Origin: Marinobacter alexandrii
GTDB lineage: Bacteria; Bacteroidota; Bacteroidia; Cytophagales; Cyclobacteriaceae
Length of the DNA: 64,000 nucleotides
NCBI GenBank assembly: GCA_039984955.1
Contig: JBDWTN010000007.1
Coordinates: forward strand, 2,922,501-2,986,500
Reading direction: 5' to 3'
Part shown: positions 44,843-53,128 of the stretch, one piece after another
How the letters are laid out: every line of letters starts with the position of its first letter
How positions within the stretch are numbered: the first letter of the stretch is position 1
The notes under the pieces: model-generated
Database searches by the model: none
Told to the model about the DNA's origin: nothing
What the model saw: the letters and a program-made list of their open reading frames with translations, nothing else
Translations under genes and position numbers: made by a program

Positions 44843-46642
44843 TTAATTGATAAATATTTCTTCTTCTGGATATTCTATTGGAGAATAGTGATATTGATAT
44901 AACTGATGGACTAATCCAGTTAGGATAGTTAAAAAACCAACACGCCCGATAAACATCGTTAAGATAATTACTACTTTTCCTAAATCACTTAATTGATTGG
45001 TGATACCCATACTCAATCCTACAGTGCTAAAAGCGGAAATACTTTCAAAGGCAATTTCCATAATGCCCAGATGCCCATCAAAGGTTAACAAAAGGAAAAT
45101 GGATATTCCTATGACAATAAGTGATAGAAAAATGATTGCACTTGCACGCTGTAATGCTCCAGTAGATATCCGTTTGTATCCCACGATAATAGCCTTATAG
45201 CCAAATATTTGCTTAATAATATTGAGTGTAGAGATAGCAAAAGTAGTGGTCTTGATCCCTCCGCCCGTCGAACCCGGAGAAGCACCTATCCACATTAAAA
45301 AAATGACAATCATTATAGTTGAAAGTCCTAGTGATCCGGTATCTACGGTGTTAAATCCAGCAGTTCTTGTGGTGACAGATCCAAAAAAAGCAGTTACTAT
45401 TTTGCCAATTCCGGAGTGTTCTACTAGTGTGTTATCTTCTTCAAAAAAATAGAAAAATACAAACCCAGTGAGAATTAGAATGATAGTGGTGTTGATTACA
45501 ATGCGAGCATTCAAGCCAAGATGAGGTCTTAGTTTCTGAGGTTCTTTTTTCCACGAGATCTTGAATATTCTATAGAGCCAATACGCAGTAGTCTTTTTAA
45601 GGTAGACATAGGAACTAATGGCAACACCATATCCCAAACCTCCGAATATGATAAGGAAGGCAATTATTGTATGTAAGGGGTAATTGAATCTGAAGCCTTC
45701 TTCATGTAAAGAATTCGTTAATGTGGAGAAACCTGCATTACAAAATGCGGATACAGTGTGAAACACACTGAAAAAGATACGATCACCGGTGGATTCAAAT
45801 GAGTCACCTAGTGAATAGTAAATAGCTATAGCACCAATAGCCTCTACTAAGAATACGAAAAAAATAATCTGAAGAAGTGTTTTGAAAGTGCCATCAAGTG
45901 TTTGAGCATTGATCATATTTTTTAGGTTGAGTCGGGATTCAAATGACCCAAAACCTTTAAAAAAGACCGCAAATAATGCGGTGAAACTTAACATACCCAA
46001 TCCTCCAAGCTGGATCAGGCCTAGGATTACAAATTGTCCTGTGATGGTGAAATCCTTTCCTGTATCAACTACTATCAATCCTGTCACGCATACTGCACTG
46101 GTAGCTGTAAAAATAGCATCAATGAAATCTATTCCTTTTTCAGAAGAGTTTGGTACCATCAATAGGAGCGTACCAATACAAATAAGAACCGCAAAACTCA
46201 AAGCGAATACTAATGCAGGATGCATAGTTTGTTTTTTCAATCGATAAAGTCTTCCTGAAAAATCAAAAAGTGTTAGAATGAAAATTCCTCCTGCTGTATA
46301 GAAGTTTAAACTCGTAGATTCATTTATAACAAAATTCCATGTATTAGAAAGGCTTATAAACGCGAGTATTCCAGTAAGAAAAAGAACAACAAAGTACCCT
46401 TTAGGCTTTTGAGATAGATAAGCTTTTTTTGGAAATTGGGCTAATACATTAATAAAGAAGATGATACCAAAAACGACATAAAATAAATCTGTCAGTAAAT
46501 GAGTTAAATAATCTTCACGATAACCATAATCTAGAATCAATGCTACCATTGAGCTGATTACCATTATGAAAACTAGCTTATCGCTTACTAATTTCGAGTT
46601 CTTTAAACCTGATATCTTACTCAGAACCTGATATCTTCTCAT
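44843..46642 (-). CDS. ktrB: Potassium uptake membrane subunit KtrB (TrkH family)
   Basis: 599 residues, about 150 more than a typical KtrB owing to an N-terminal extension with four or so extra helices (1-165). The core has the four pore loops: TSAVCVTGL, SAFCNAGFS, TRTAGFNTVD and SAFSTVGLS, each with the filter Gly, plus GLGYGVAISSYVYLK. It takes up K+ (Na+-dependent in known Ktr systems). The stop is 3 bases before ktrA, so the subunits are coupled. The extension may sense or stabilise the channel. Confidence 0.9.
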   Translation of the reverse strand: MRRYQVLSKISGLKNSKLVSDKLVFIMVISSMVALILDYGYREDYLTHLLTDLFYVVFGIIFFINVLAQFPKKAYLSQKPKGYFVVLFLTGILAFISLSNTWNFVINESTSLNFYTAGGIFILTLFDFSGRLYRLKKQTMHPALVFALSFAVLICIGTLLLMVPNSSEKGIDFIDAIFTATSAVCVTGLIVVDTGKDFTITGQFVILGLIQLGGLGMLSFTALFAVFFKGFGSFESRLNLKNMINAQTLDGTFKTLLQIIFFVFLVEAIGAIAIYYSLGDSFESTGDRIFFSVFHTVSAFCNAGFSTLTNSLHEEGFRFNYPLHTIIAFLIIFGGLGYGVAISSYVYLKKTTAYWLYRIFKISWKKEPQKLRPHLGLNARIVINTTIILILTGFVFFYFFEEDNTLVEHSGIGKIVTAFFGSVTTRTAGFNTVDTGSLGLSTIMIVIFLMWIGASPGSTGGGIKTTTFAISTLNIIKQIFGYKAIIVGYKRISTGALQRASAIIFLSLIVIGISIFLLLTFDGHLGIMEIAFESISAFSTVGLSMGITNQLSDLGKVVIILTMFIGRVGFLTILTGLVHQLYQYHYSPIEYPEEEIFIN

Positions 46643-46736
46643 TGATCAATTAAGGTTACCGACATTTAGCAATTGTTTGATTGCATGTAGAGTAGGTAAC
46701 AATACTAATCATAGCAGGTTTAAAATGAATCAATTT

Positions 46737-47762
46737 TTAATCGATCTTTTGATAAATATCGCCATCGGGAGTTAAACGATAACCCACAACTCGCCCATCT
46801 GAGTTTCTTTCGAAGTAAACAGGCTCACTCCCAACATCCGAAAAAATATCTTCTGCTTCATGATAGATAGGGTAGGTCAATCCTTGAACTATTGCGAAGA
46901 GTTCATCTTTTTTAGCTTTAAGTACTATTTGAGTCCCGTTTTTGTACTCGTATTCACCTTCGAATGCTTTTAGCTCATTCTCTTTTATAGTAGGCTTGTA
47001 AGGGTCATCTTCTGAAAGGATCAATCCATCACCCGGCACCCAGTTATCGTACTCCATGTAGTATGCTGTTCTTTTAGCTGCATTTAATCCTTGGAGTTTT
47101 GCCACTAAATGCAATGCACCATCAATCCCAGCAGAGATTCCAGCGGTGGTAATGACACGTCCATTATCTACGTAGCGTACATCTTTCCTTACATCAATTT
47201 CAGGATAATTCTCTTCCAGTCCATCCAATGCGCTATGAAACGTTGTGGCTGTTTTTCCATTTAGAATATCTGCTTCTGCTAGTATGAAAGCACCTGTGCA
47301 TACTGAAAAATGGTACTGAATATTTTTTTGTGAACTCACCCACTTAACTACTTTTTCATCACCTGAAGCAGCATTTGAGTTCCCTCCGAAAAAAGCAAGA
47401 ATATCTGCTTCGGGTGCATCTTCTATGCTGTAATCTGGTACTATGGTGAGTATGCCCTGTGATTTTATCGGCTTCTTTTCTTTTGAAACAGTAAATACTT
47501 TATAGCCAGCATAGGAGAAGACCTCCATAGGACCAGCAAAATCCAATACTTCTACTCCATCCTGGAGGTAAAAAGCAATGGTCTTAGAAAGGTCTTTCCG
47601 GACTAAGACCATGTTGCAATGGGAGCAAACCCCTGGTTTATCAAAGTCGAGTTGGTCGCAGGAGTTATTGCAGGGAGGACAGATGTACTCAGTATCAACA
47701 GTTACTTGAGCGACAAGTAGGAAGAATGAAAATGTAGCAATAAATGAAAATATCTTTTTCAT
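46737..47762 (-). CDS. DJ-1/PfpI family protein with N-terminal heavy-metal-binding domain
   Basis: 341 residues. Signal peptide (1-18); then a Cys-rich heavy-metal-binding segment (about 20-55: YICPPCNNSCDQLDFDKPGVCSHCNMVLV, four or five Cys); then a DJ-1/PfpI domain (about 60-235) with nucleophile elbow FSVCTGAFILAEADIL and SALDGLEENYPEI. The C-terminus (about 250-341, GEYEYKNGTQIVLKAKKDELFAIVQG) resembles a small beta domain. Probably periplasmic. A good promoter lies at 47785. It shares DJ-1 architecture with the regulator encoded just upstream. Confidence 0.8.
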   Translation of the reverse strand: MKKIFSFIATFSFFLLVAQVTVDTEYICPPCNNSCDQLDFDKPGVCSHCNMVLVRKDLSKTIAFYLQDGVEVLDFAGPMEVFSYAGYKVFTVSKEKKPIKSQGILTIVPDYSIEDAPEADILAFFGGNSNAASGDEKVVKWVSSQKNIQYHFSVCTGAFILAEADILNGKTATTFHSALDGLEENYPEIDVRKDVRYVDNGRVITTAGISAGIDGALHLVAKLQGLNAAKRTAYYMEYDNWVPGDGLILSEDDPYKPTIKENELKAFEGEYEYKNGTQIVLKAKKDELFAIVQGLTYPIYHEAEDIFSDVGSEPVYFERNSDGRVVGYRLTPDGDIYQKID

Positions 47763-47784
47763 AGTCTATGTATTTGAGTTTATA

Positions 47785-47815
47785 CAAAACTAGATTTAGA
47801 AAGAGATGCTTCAAA
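47785..47815 (-). promoter_or_regulatory. Promoter of the PfpI-family gene
   Basis: Minus strand TTTG (47815-47812), 19-base spacer, TAGTTTTG (47792-47785), 22 bases before the ATG at 47762. It matches the phylum consensus in both boxes. Confidence 0.65.
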
Positions 47816-47845
47816 GGACATCAAGGCGCAGAATTGGGACAAATT

Positions 47846-48814
47846 TTAGATGCTTCTTAGCTCGTGAGGAAGAGCCGATCCATACTTTCGAAGCAATGTT
47901 CGAAGTTGATTTGTGCTTTGGAGACCACATGAAAGGCTAACAGTATCAACTTTGTTTCCTTCAGATAAAAGCTGAACAGCTCGCTCAACCCTTAGTTTAT
48001 CGTGGTAATCACCAATGGTAATACCCGTAGTTTTTTTAAATAATCGAGTCAAGTTCCTGGAGCTCATATTCACCGTATCGGCTATTTTATCGATGGTGAT
48101 TTTTTGATTCAAATGTTGAGCTAGCATATCTTGTGCTTCATGAACACGCTGATCTAAGTGATTTCGATACTGAAGGAAAACACTCAGTTGTGGATCTGCT
48201 TCTGTCCTTCTTAAGTAGACGACCACTTCTTTCGCAATATCTGTGGCGAATACTGGGCCGAACTTTTCTTCAAGAAGAAATAGAGCTAGGTCAATTCCTG
48301 AGGATACACCGGCGCTTGTGTAAATGTTACGGTCTTCTACAAAGAGGCGATCAGATAATAGGCCTACTTTAGGGAATTTCTGTTTAAAATCTTTAAGATA
48401 CTTCCAGTGTGTAGTACATTTTTTATCATCTAAAAGACCTGCTTGAGCAAGTAAGTATGCTCCTGTACATACTGAGCAAACTTTTGCACCATTTTTATAT
48501 TGATCTTTTAACCAAGCGAAAAAACCTGCATTTTTTTGTTCAAAGCTTTCATCATGTATTAGGTGTGATTCTAGTCCTGGGACGAAAATTATGTCGTTTT
48601 CTTCTAGTTTGAATTCGTTGAACCTGCTAAGCTGACTTAAATGTAAGCCCGCACTCGACAGCTCTTCACTTTTATCTAAAGTGATATAAAAAGATTCGAT
48701 GGGCGCACCGTAGCTTTTCGCCTCATAGAAAATATGAGCTGGCCCACTTATATCAAGTAATTGAACTTGAGGTGGGACCACAAAAAAGGCTCTGCAGTTC
48801 AAATTAGACAGCAT
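47846..48814 (-). CDS. GlxA-type transcriptional regulator (DJ-1/PfpI plus AraC HTH)
   Basis: 322 residues: an N-terminal DJ-1/PfpI-like domain (1 to about 190; VVPPQVQLLDISGPAHIFYEA, CSVCTGAYLLAQAGLLDDKKCTTHW) and a C-terminal AraC double HTH (about 225-322; NMSSRNLTRLFKKTTGITIGDYHDKLRVERAVQLLSEG). The first domain acts as a ligand sensor. It lies immediately upstream of, and on the same strand as, the PfpI protein gene and divergent to carbonic anhydrase, so either could be its target. Confidence 0.9.
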   Translation of the reverse strand: MLSNLNCRAFFVVPPQVQLLDISGPAHIFYEAKSYGAPIESFYITLDKSEELSSAGLHLSQLSRFNEFKLEENDIIFVPGLESHLIHDESFEQKNAGFFAWLKDQYKNGAKVCSVCTGAYLLAQAGLLDDKKCTTHWKYLKDFKQKFPKVGLLSDRLFVEDRNIYTSAGVSSGIDLALFLLEEKFGPVFATDIAKEVVVYLRRTEADPQLSVFLQYRNHLDQRVHEAQDMLAQHLNQKITIDKIADTVNMSSRNLTRLFKKTTGITIGDYHDKLRVERAVQLLSEGNKVDTVSLSCGLQSTNQLRTLLRKYGSALPHELRSI

Positions 48815-48952
48815 AAACCAAATGTATTAATATCATAATTAGCAATAGAAATTTATTGATTTAAATAATTCTTAAACATTTTAATTATACTATCGTTTAT
48901 AATAGTATTACTTCTATTTATAATATTATTACTTTAATCAAATCAATTTATT

Positions 48953-49696
48953 ATGAAATTTAAATCAATTTTAGTGGGAATCATGGTCATAGCAATCATG
49001 TCGGCTTGCACTAGTCAAAAAGAAGAATCGGCTGAAAAAATAGATTCACAAATAAGTATTGAACCTTTGGTAGAGGATGTACTATCTCAGGAAGAATTGG
49101 CAAAACTTACTCCTGAGGATGTAATCAATAGCTTAATGGAAGGTAATAAGCGCTTTGTCAACAACGACCTAACGGCGCGTGATCATACGAAGCAGGTAAG
49201 GCAGAGTACATTTGGACAATACCCGAAAGCGGTTATCCTATCATGTTTAGATAGTAGAATACCAGTTGAAGATGTTTTTGATAAGGGAATAGGAGACGTA
49301 TTCGTAGGTAGGGTAGCTGGAAATTTTGTCAATACAGATTTACTTGGAAGCATGGAGTTTGGATGTAAAGTGGTTGGTTCAAAAATTATTATGGTCTTAG
49401 GACATGAAAGCTGTGGTGCAATAAAAGCAACTATTGATAAGGTAGAACTTGGGAACATTACGAGTATGCTGAAGAACATAAATCCAGCTGTGGACATGTC
49501 TCAATCCTATACCGGACAAAAAAGCTCTGTCAATCCTGAGTATGTATCATTAGTATCTGAAAATAATGTGAAAAATACCATTGAGGTGATACGCCAAAAT
49601 AGTGAGATCCTAAAAGAGATGGAACGCAAAGGCGAAATAAAAATAGTAGGTGCTATTTATGATATGAATTCGGGTATTGTGAGGGTAGTGAATTAA
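48953..49696 (+). CDS. Beta-carbonic anhydrase, exported lipoprotein
   Basis: 247 residues. A lipoprotein signal (lipobox MSAC, Cys19) and a linker precede a beta-class carbonic anhydrase: zinc ligands C98, H151, C154 and the D100-R102 dyad (LSCLDSRIPVEDV, VLGHESCGAIKA). All are present, so it should hydrate CO2 to bicarbonate outside the inner membrane. The beta class is usually cytoplasmic; exported versions are less usual but occur in this phylum. A terminator follows. Confidence 0.9.
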   Translation: MKFKSILVGIMVIAIMSACTSQKEESAEKIDSQISIEPLVEDVLSQEELAKLTPEDVINSLMEGNKRFVNNDLTARDHTKQVRQSTFGQYPKAVILSCLDSRIPVEDVFDKGIGDVFVGRVAGNFVNTDLLGSMEFGCKVVGSKIIMVLGHESCGAIKATIDKVELGNITSMLKNINPAVDMSQSYTGQKSSVNPEYVSLVSENNVKNTIEVIRQNSEILKEMERKGEIKIVGAIYDMNSGIVRVVN

Positions 49697-49716
49697 TACA
49701 TATCGGATAAAACATT

Positions 49717-49756
49717 AACCATTCCATAAGTATCATTTGGAATGGTTGGTTTTTTG
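49717..49756 (+). terminator. Rho-independent terminator of the carbonic anhydrase gene
   Basis: Nine-bp perfect stem AACCATTCC / GGAATGGTT with a 13-base loop, followed by GG and six T residues, 20 bases after the stop. Confidence 0.75.
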
Positions 49757-49844
49757 CAAACCCAATGAATTTGATAAAAGGTCGATAAAAAAACGCAGCT
49801 TGGATTATCAATTGATAAATTACATCCTTAACCTGATCCAAGAC

Positions 49845-50216
49845 ATGCATGATCGATTGAATTTTTTCAATCACGCTGGACATAAAATAATGTGGTGTGA
49901 TTATAGTAAATCTGGTGAAGAACAGATGATTAAATTGCTTGAAGAAGCTGTAGTATATGGAAAGACAGCTGGCGATCATTTAAACATTCTAGCAGATTTT
50001 AAGAGCACACCAAAATGCCCAGAGTTTAATAAAAAACTCAAGGCCTACGGAAAATCTTATCACCAGTCAGGAATTGAAGTGAAAGCTGCTATTCTTGGAA
50101 TCGACAGCCCTCTTAAAAGAGTTGTTGTCAATGCCACAATGGCAATCACTCGGATTAAAAATGTAAGACTATTTGATAGTAAGGAGGATGCATTAAAGTG
50201 GCTTGTCGAAAGCTAG
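49845..50216 (+). CDS. STAS/SpoIIAA-like hypothetical protein
   Basis: 123 residues from ATG 49845. A longer frame opening with TTG at 49737 runs through the preceding terminator hairpin and is rejected. The protein is soluble, with a SpoIIAA-like or STAS-type pattern: MWCDYSKSGEEQMIKLLEEAVVYG, HLNILADFKSTPKCPEFNKKLKAYGK, and the closing NVRLFDSKEDALKWLVES typical of short regulators of this fold. The assignment to that fold is tentative. No partner is nearby. Confidence 0.6.
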   Translation: MHDRLNFFNHAGHKIMWCDYSKSGEEQMIKLLEEAVVYGKTAGDHLNILADFKSTPKCPEFNKKLKAYGKSYHQSGIEVKAAILGIDSPLKRVVVNATMAITRIKNVRLFDSKEDALKWLVES

Positions 50217-50512
50217 TCCTTCAGGTTGTTGATAATAATTGCAATTCTTACTTCTAAGTCTTTATTTACCCTCTTTTAATGCAGTCCAACTACTAATACG
50301 TGTATATACCGATTGAAATGCAAAATCAATTATGCATTTTACTTAGCTACTTATAAGTGTTAAAGAATTTAATTCCGTTTTAAGCTTTTGACTAATATTT
50401 TATTTCGAAAATTATGAGCTGATGATCGATGTATTAGGCCGCTCAATCGATAATAATTTATACTTTAAAGTCTCTTGATTTCATTTGCTGATACACAAAA
50501 CTGAAAATAGCA
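50217..50512. other. Intergenic region without recognised genes
   Basis: 296 A/T-rich bases. No substantial open frame, tRNA or strong terminator hairpin. It should contain the promoter of the gene at 50513, but no clean TAnnTTTG motif was seen. Confidence 0.5.
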
Positions 50513-50902
50513 ATGAAGTTTCCAATCATATACATAATCCTTTTAATGTTTATTCCCTTTTCGGCAATCTCTTCTACAGAAAAACTTACAGAGGAATATT
50601 CTCAAGCAATAACCAAACTTGAGGAAGCAGTTGATCAAAGAAATTTTAGTGAAGCTAAAAACGTGTTACTCGAATTAATGCCTATAATGAAGGCTGAGCT
50701 AAAATCTTCGAAGAAGGAATTAGCAGCTATGAAATCGGAACTCGAAGAGTCGGAGCTGGAAATGTTAAAAAATATAAACGATCGCAAAAAGGAGATATAT
50801 GATCGTCTTCAGCGGTTGATCAATGTTTCTTCAGCTGCCCTAAGGGGTAGATCAGCAGACATGATTAAACTTGTTGAAGAATTCGGAAAACTTACCAGCT
50901 AA
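50513..50902 (+). CDS. Exported coiled-coil hypothetical protein
   Basis: 129 residues. A signal peptide (1-20, ending SAISS) is followed by an almost continuous alpha-helical region with heptad-like repeats, including ELKSSKKELAAMKSELEESELEMLKNIND. No catalytic motif. It may be a periplasmic helical bundle; no family is recognised. Confidence 0.6.
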   Translation: MKFPIIYIILLMFIPFSAISSTEKLTEEYSQAITKLEEAVDQRNFSEAKNVLLELMPIMKAELKSSKKELAAMKSELEESELEMLKNINDRKKEIYDRLQRLINVSSAALRGRSADMIKLVEEFGKLTS

Positions 50903-51006
50903 AATCCTTATTAGGATTGGTTGTGGTTATTGATGACAATGAGTTTTTATTCCAACTGCTACAAGAAAAAAGTTTGAGGTGAGAACTATTCTTCCCACCC
51001 CAAAAT

Positions 51007-51861
51007 TCACTTTCCTAAGGATTTGTAAATAGCAGCCATATCCTCTCTGCCCATTCCTTTATTTATTGCCTCTTGATAGAGTTCTTTAGCAGCATCTGCA
51101 AAAGAAAGAGTGTATCCATTTTCATTTGCCGAAACTGAAGCTAAATGAAGATCTTTATGAAGCAATTCCAGCGGAAACTGAGGATCATATTTTTCTTCTT
51201 TGATTAACCCAGCTTTGAGTTGAGTAAAAGGTGCAGCTACTGGTAATCCAGGTAAGGTATTAAGCAAAAACTCTTTTTCGAGTCCCATAGATTCACCTAG
51301 TCTAAGGGCTTCAGCAAATGCCATCATACTTGTACCTAACATCATATTCACTACGAGCTTAAAAGAGGCCCCTTTTCCAATATCTCCAAGATGTAGTGTT
51401 TTCTTACCCATGATCTCAATAAGATGGCTGACTTTTTCTAAGTCCATTTTATTCCCACCAACAAAGAATACTAGTTCAGCAGCTTCTGCTTGAGGCAAAG
51501 ATCCTGCTACAGGTGCTTCTAGATAATTGATGCCTGCCTCTTTTGCCTTTTGTTCTGCTTCTTTGGTAAATGATGGGTTTACAGTAGAGCAATCCACCCA
51601 AAGTGAATCTTGTTTCATGGTGCTTACTCCGTCATTGAACATGACTTTCGACACTACTTCTGGACGGGATAACATGGTGAATACTATATCTGCATCTCGT
51701 AGTGCCTGATCGAGAGTTTCAGCTTCCTTAGCTCCCTTTTCTATGAGTTTTTTACGAGGATCCGTTGATCGATTATAAACTGTAAGTTCGATTCCGGCAT
51801 TTAGAAGATTGATTGCCATTCGGCTGCCCATAATGCCTAGTCCAACAAATGATATTTTCAT
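51007..51861 (-). CDS. NAD(P)-dependent oxidoreductase, 3-hydroxyisobutyrate dehydrogenase family
   Basis: 284 residues from ATG 51861 (MKISFVGLGIMGSRMAINLL), the normal family start; a frame to 51891 adds ten unrelated residues. Rossmann GLGIMG, DCSTVNPSFT, EAPVAGSLPQAEAAELVFFVGG (the substrate motif with G-S), and the catalytic Lys region FKLVVNMMLG. It reduces or oxidises a short 3-hydroxyacid or related aldehyde (glyoxylate/succinic semialdehyde reductases belong here too). Confidence 0.88.
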   Translation of the reverse strand: MKISFVGLGIMGSRMAINLLNAGIELTVYNRSTDPRKKLIEKGAKEAETLDQALRDADIVFTMLSRPEVVSKVMFNDGVSTMKQDSLWVDCSTVNPSFTKEAEQKAKEAGINYLEAPVAGSLPQAEAAELVFFVGGNKMDLEKVSHLIEIMGKKTLHLGDIGKGASFKLVVNMMLGTSMMAFAEALRLGESMGLEKEFLLNTLPGLPVAAPFTQLKAGLIKEEKYDPQFPLELLHKDLHLASVSANENGYTLSFADAAKELYQEAINKGMGREDMAAIYKSLGK

Positions 51862-51919
51862 GTTTGTTATCTGTTTTTTTGATGGTAACATGCGGTTCCC
51901 CGCCGGGAAATTCGCAATA

Positions 51920-51991
51920 AACTTAGCGATTCGTCGCTGTGATCGGTCATAGTTCAGGCCTGATAGCTATCGAATTTAAGGAGGCTAAGTT
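51920..51991. repeat. Intergenic inverted-repeat element
   Basis: Outer arms AACTTAGC / GCTAAGTT (8/8), enclosing TCAGGCCTGA and GATAGCTATC (both perfect palindromes). It fills the spacer between two minus-strand genes. It could be a short non-autonomous repeat. Confidence 0.45.
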
Positions 51992-52001
51992 CATGCTCAT
52001 T

Positions 52002-52382
52002 TCATGCGATTAGATTTTTTGTTTTGTCCCTAAAAGAAATAAACACACCAATGAATAAAATAGTTGGTGCTAACCAGATTCCATTTCCCGGCATATCGTG
52101 AGCAAAGTGGAAGACAACAATATTGAACATAACAGGGAGTAATAGAAGCATGCCAGCAAAGGCAACTTTTGGAATGAACAACATGATTCCTCCTGCTATT
52201 TCAGCGAGTGCTACTGCCTTAAATAGATAGCTGGAGAACATCGCTCCGAGAAACATTTGAGCAGTTTGATCTGAAGGTGGTTCAACTGGAATGAAGCCTA
52301 AGAATTTATTCAAACCGAAAATGATCATTAAAGTGCCTAATAGAATTTTGGCTCCATTAAGAATGATTGTTTTTGTATCCAT
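52002..52382 (-). CDS. DoxX family membrane protein
   Basis: 126 residues with four hydrophobic helices and a DoxX-like start (AKILLGTLMIIFGLNKFLGFIP) and LAEIAGGIMLFIP in the second helix. Often linked to redox or quinone metabolism; the exact role is not known. The Crp-type regulator upstream on the same strand may control it. Confidence 0.8.
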   Translation of the reverse strand: MDTKTIILNGAKILLGTLMIIFGLNKFLGFIPVEPPSDQTAQMFLGAMFSSYLFKAVALAEIAGGIMLFIPKVAFAGMLLLLPVMFNIVVFHFAHDMPGNGIWLAPTILFIGVFISFRDKTKNLIA

Positions 52383-52466
52383 GATTTTTTATTTGTTCGG
52401 ATACAAAATTCAGACGTTGAAATAGGAAAGAAAATGAACTAGTACAAGAAAAGTTCTTGAACTAGA

Positions 52467-53051
52467 TTAAGAATTTGAGGTTAATTTTTTTCGAATTTTA
52501 CTAAGGAACTCAGGAGTCATTCCAAGGTAAGAAGCTAAAATGTATTGAGGTACTCTTTGAATTATCTGTGGATACATCTCAGTATATTCCAAGTATCGTT
52601 CCTCTGCAGTTTTGCCTAGATTAGATAAAGCTCGCCTTTGAGAAAAAGCAAAAGCTTTTTGAGCAACCAATCGAAAGAATCGTTCAAAACTTGGGTATTC
52701 AGTGCAAATCTTCTCTACGTTTTCATACCTGATTTGCTGAATAGTAGTGTCTTCCAATGCTTCTACATAGAGCGATGCTGATGTCTGATTTGTGTAACTG
52801 TAGAAGTCACTGATCCACCAATCATCAATAGCTATGGCTATTGTATGTTCATTACCATCTGGCGTGATAAAGTAGGATCTCATAGCTCCTTGAACAATAT
52901 GGGATTGATGCTTGCAAACAAACCCAGGTTGAACAATAAACGATTTGCGTTTTACCACTCGTTCTTCTACAATGGATGAGAAAGCTTCTTTTTCACTAGT
53001 ATTCAATGATACTACTCTATCAATGTGTTGAACAATTGCAAGTGTTGTCAC
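52467..53051 (-). CDS. Crp/Fnr family transcriptional regulator
   Basis: 194 residues. A cyclic-nucleotide-binding-like beta domain (about 15-120; VKRKSFIVQPGFVCKHQSHIVQGAMRSYFI) is followed by a C-terminal HTH (about 145-194; RVPQYILASYLGMTPEFLSKIRKKL). Short form typical of Bacteroidota. It is followed by the DoxX gene on the same strand and divergent to the AraC regulator at 53129. The effector is unknown. Confidence 0.87.
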   Translation of the reverse strand: MTTLAIVQHIDRVVSLNTSEKEAFSSIVEERVVKRKSFIVQPGFVCKHQSHIVQGAMRSYFITPDGNEHTIAIAIDDWWISDFYSYTNQTSASLYVEALEDTTIQQIRYENVEKICTEYPSFERFFRLVAQKAFAFSQRRALSNLGKTAEERYLEYTEMYPQIIQRVPQYILASYLGMTPEFLSKIRKKLTSNS

Positions 53052-53128
53052 TTTGGAAAATTAAATGAAATTTCACACTCTAAGATCGGATAAATCTCTC
53101 ATCCAATTTGACTCGTTAAATTAGCAAC

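Noticed and set aside
48840-48950. Short A/T repeats before carbonic anhydrase as a regulatory array
   Set aside because: Only loose TATAAT-like repetition in a very A/T-rich spacer; no consistent unit.
49737-49844. Longer start (TTG) for the STAS-like protein
   Set aside because: The frame would include the terminator hairpin and T-run of the carbonic anhydrase gene.
50904-50919. AATCCT/AGGATT hairpin after the coiled-coil gene as a terminator
   Set aside because: Short stem and no T-run.
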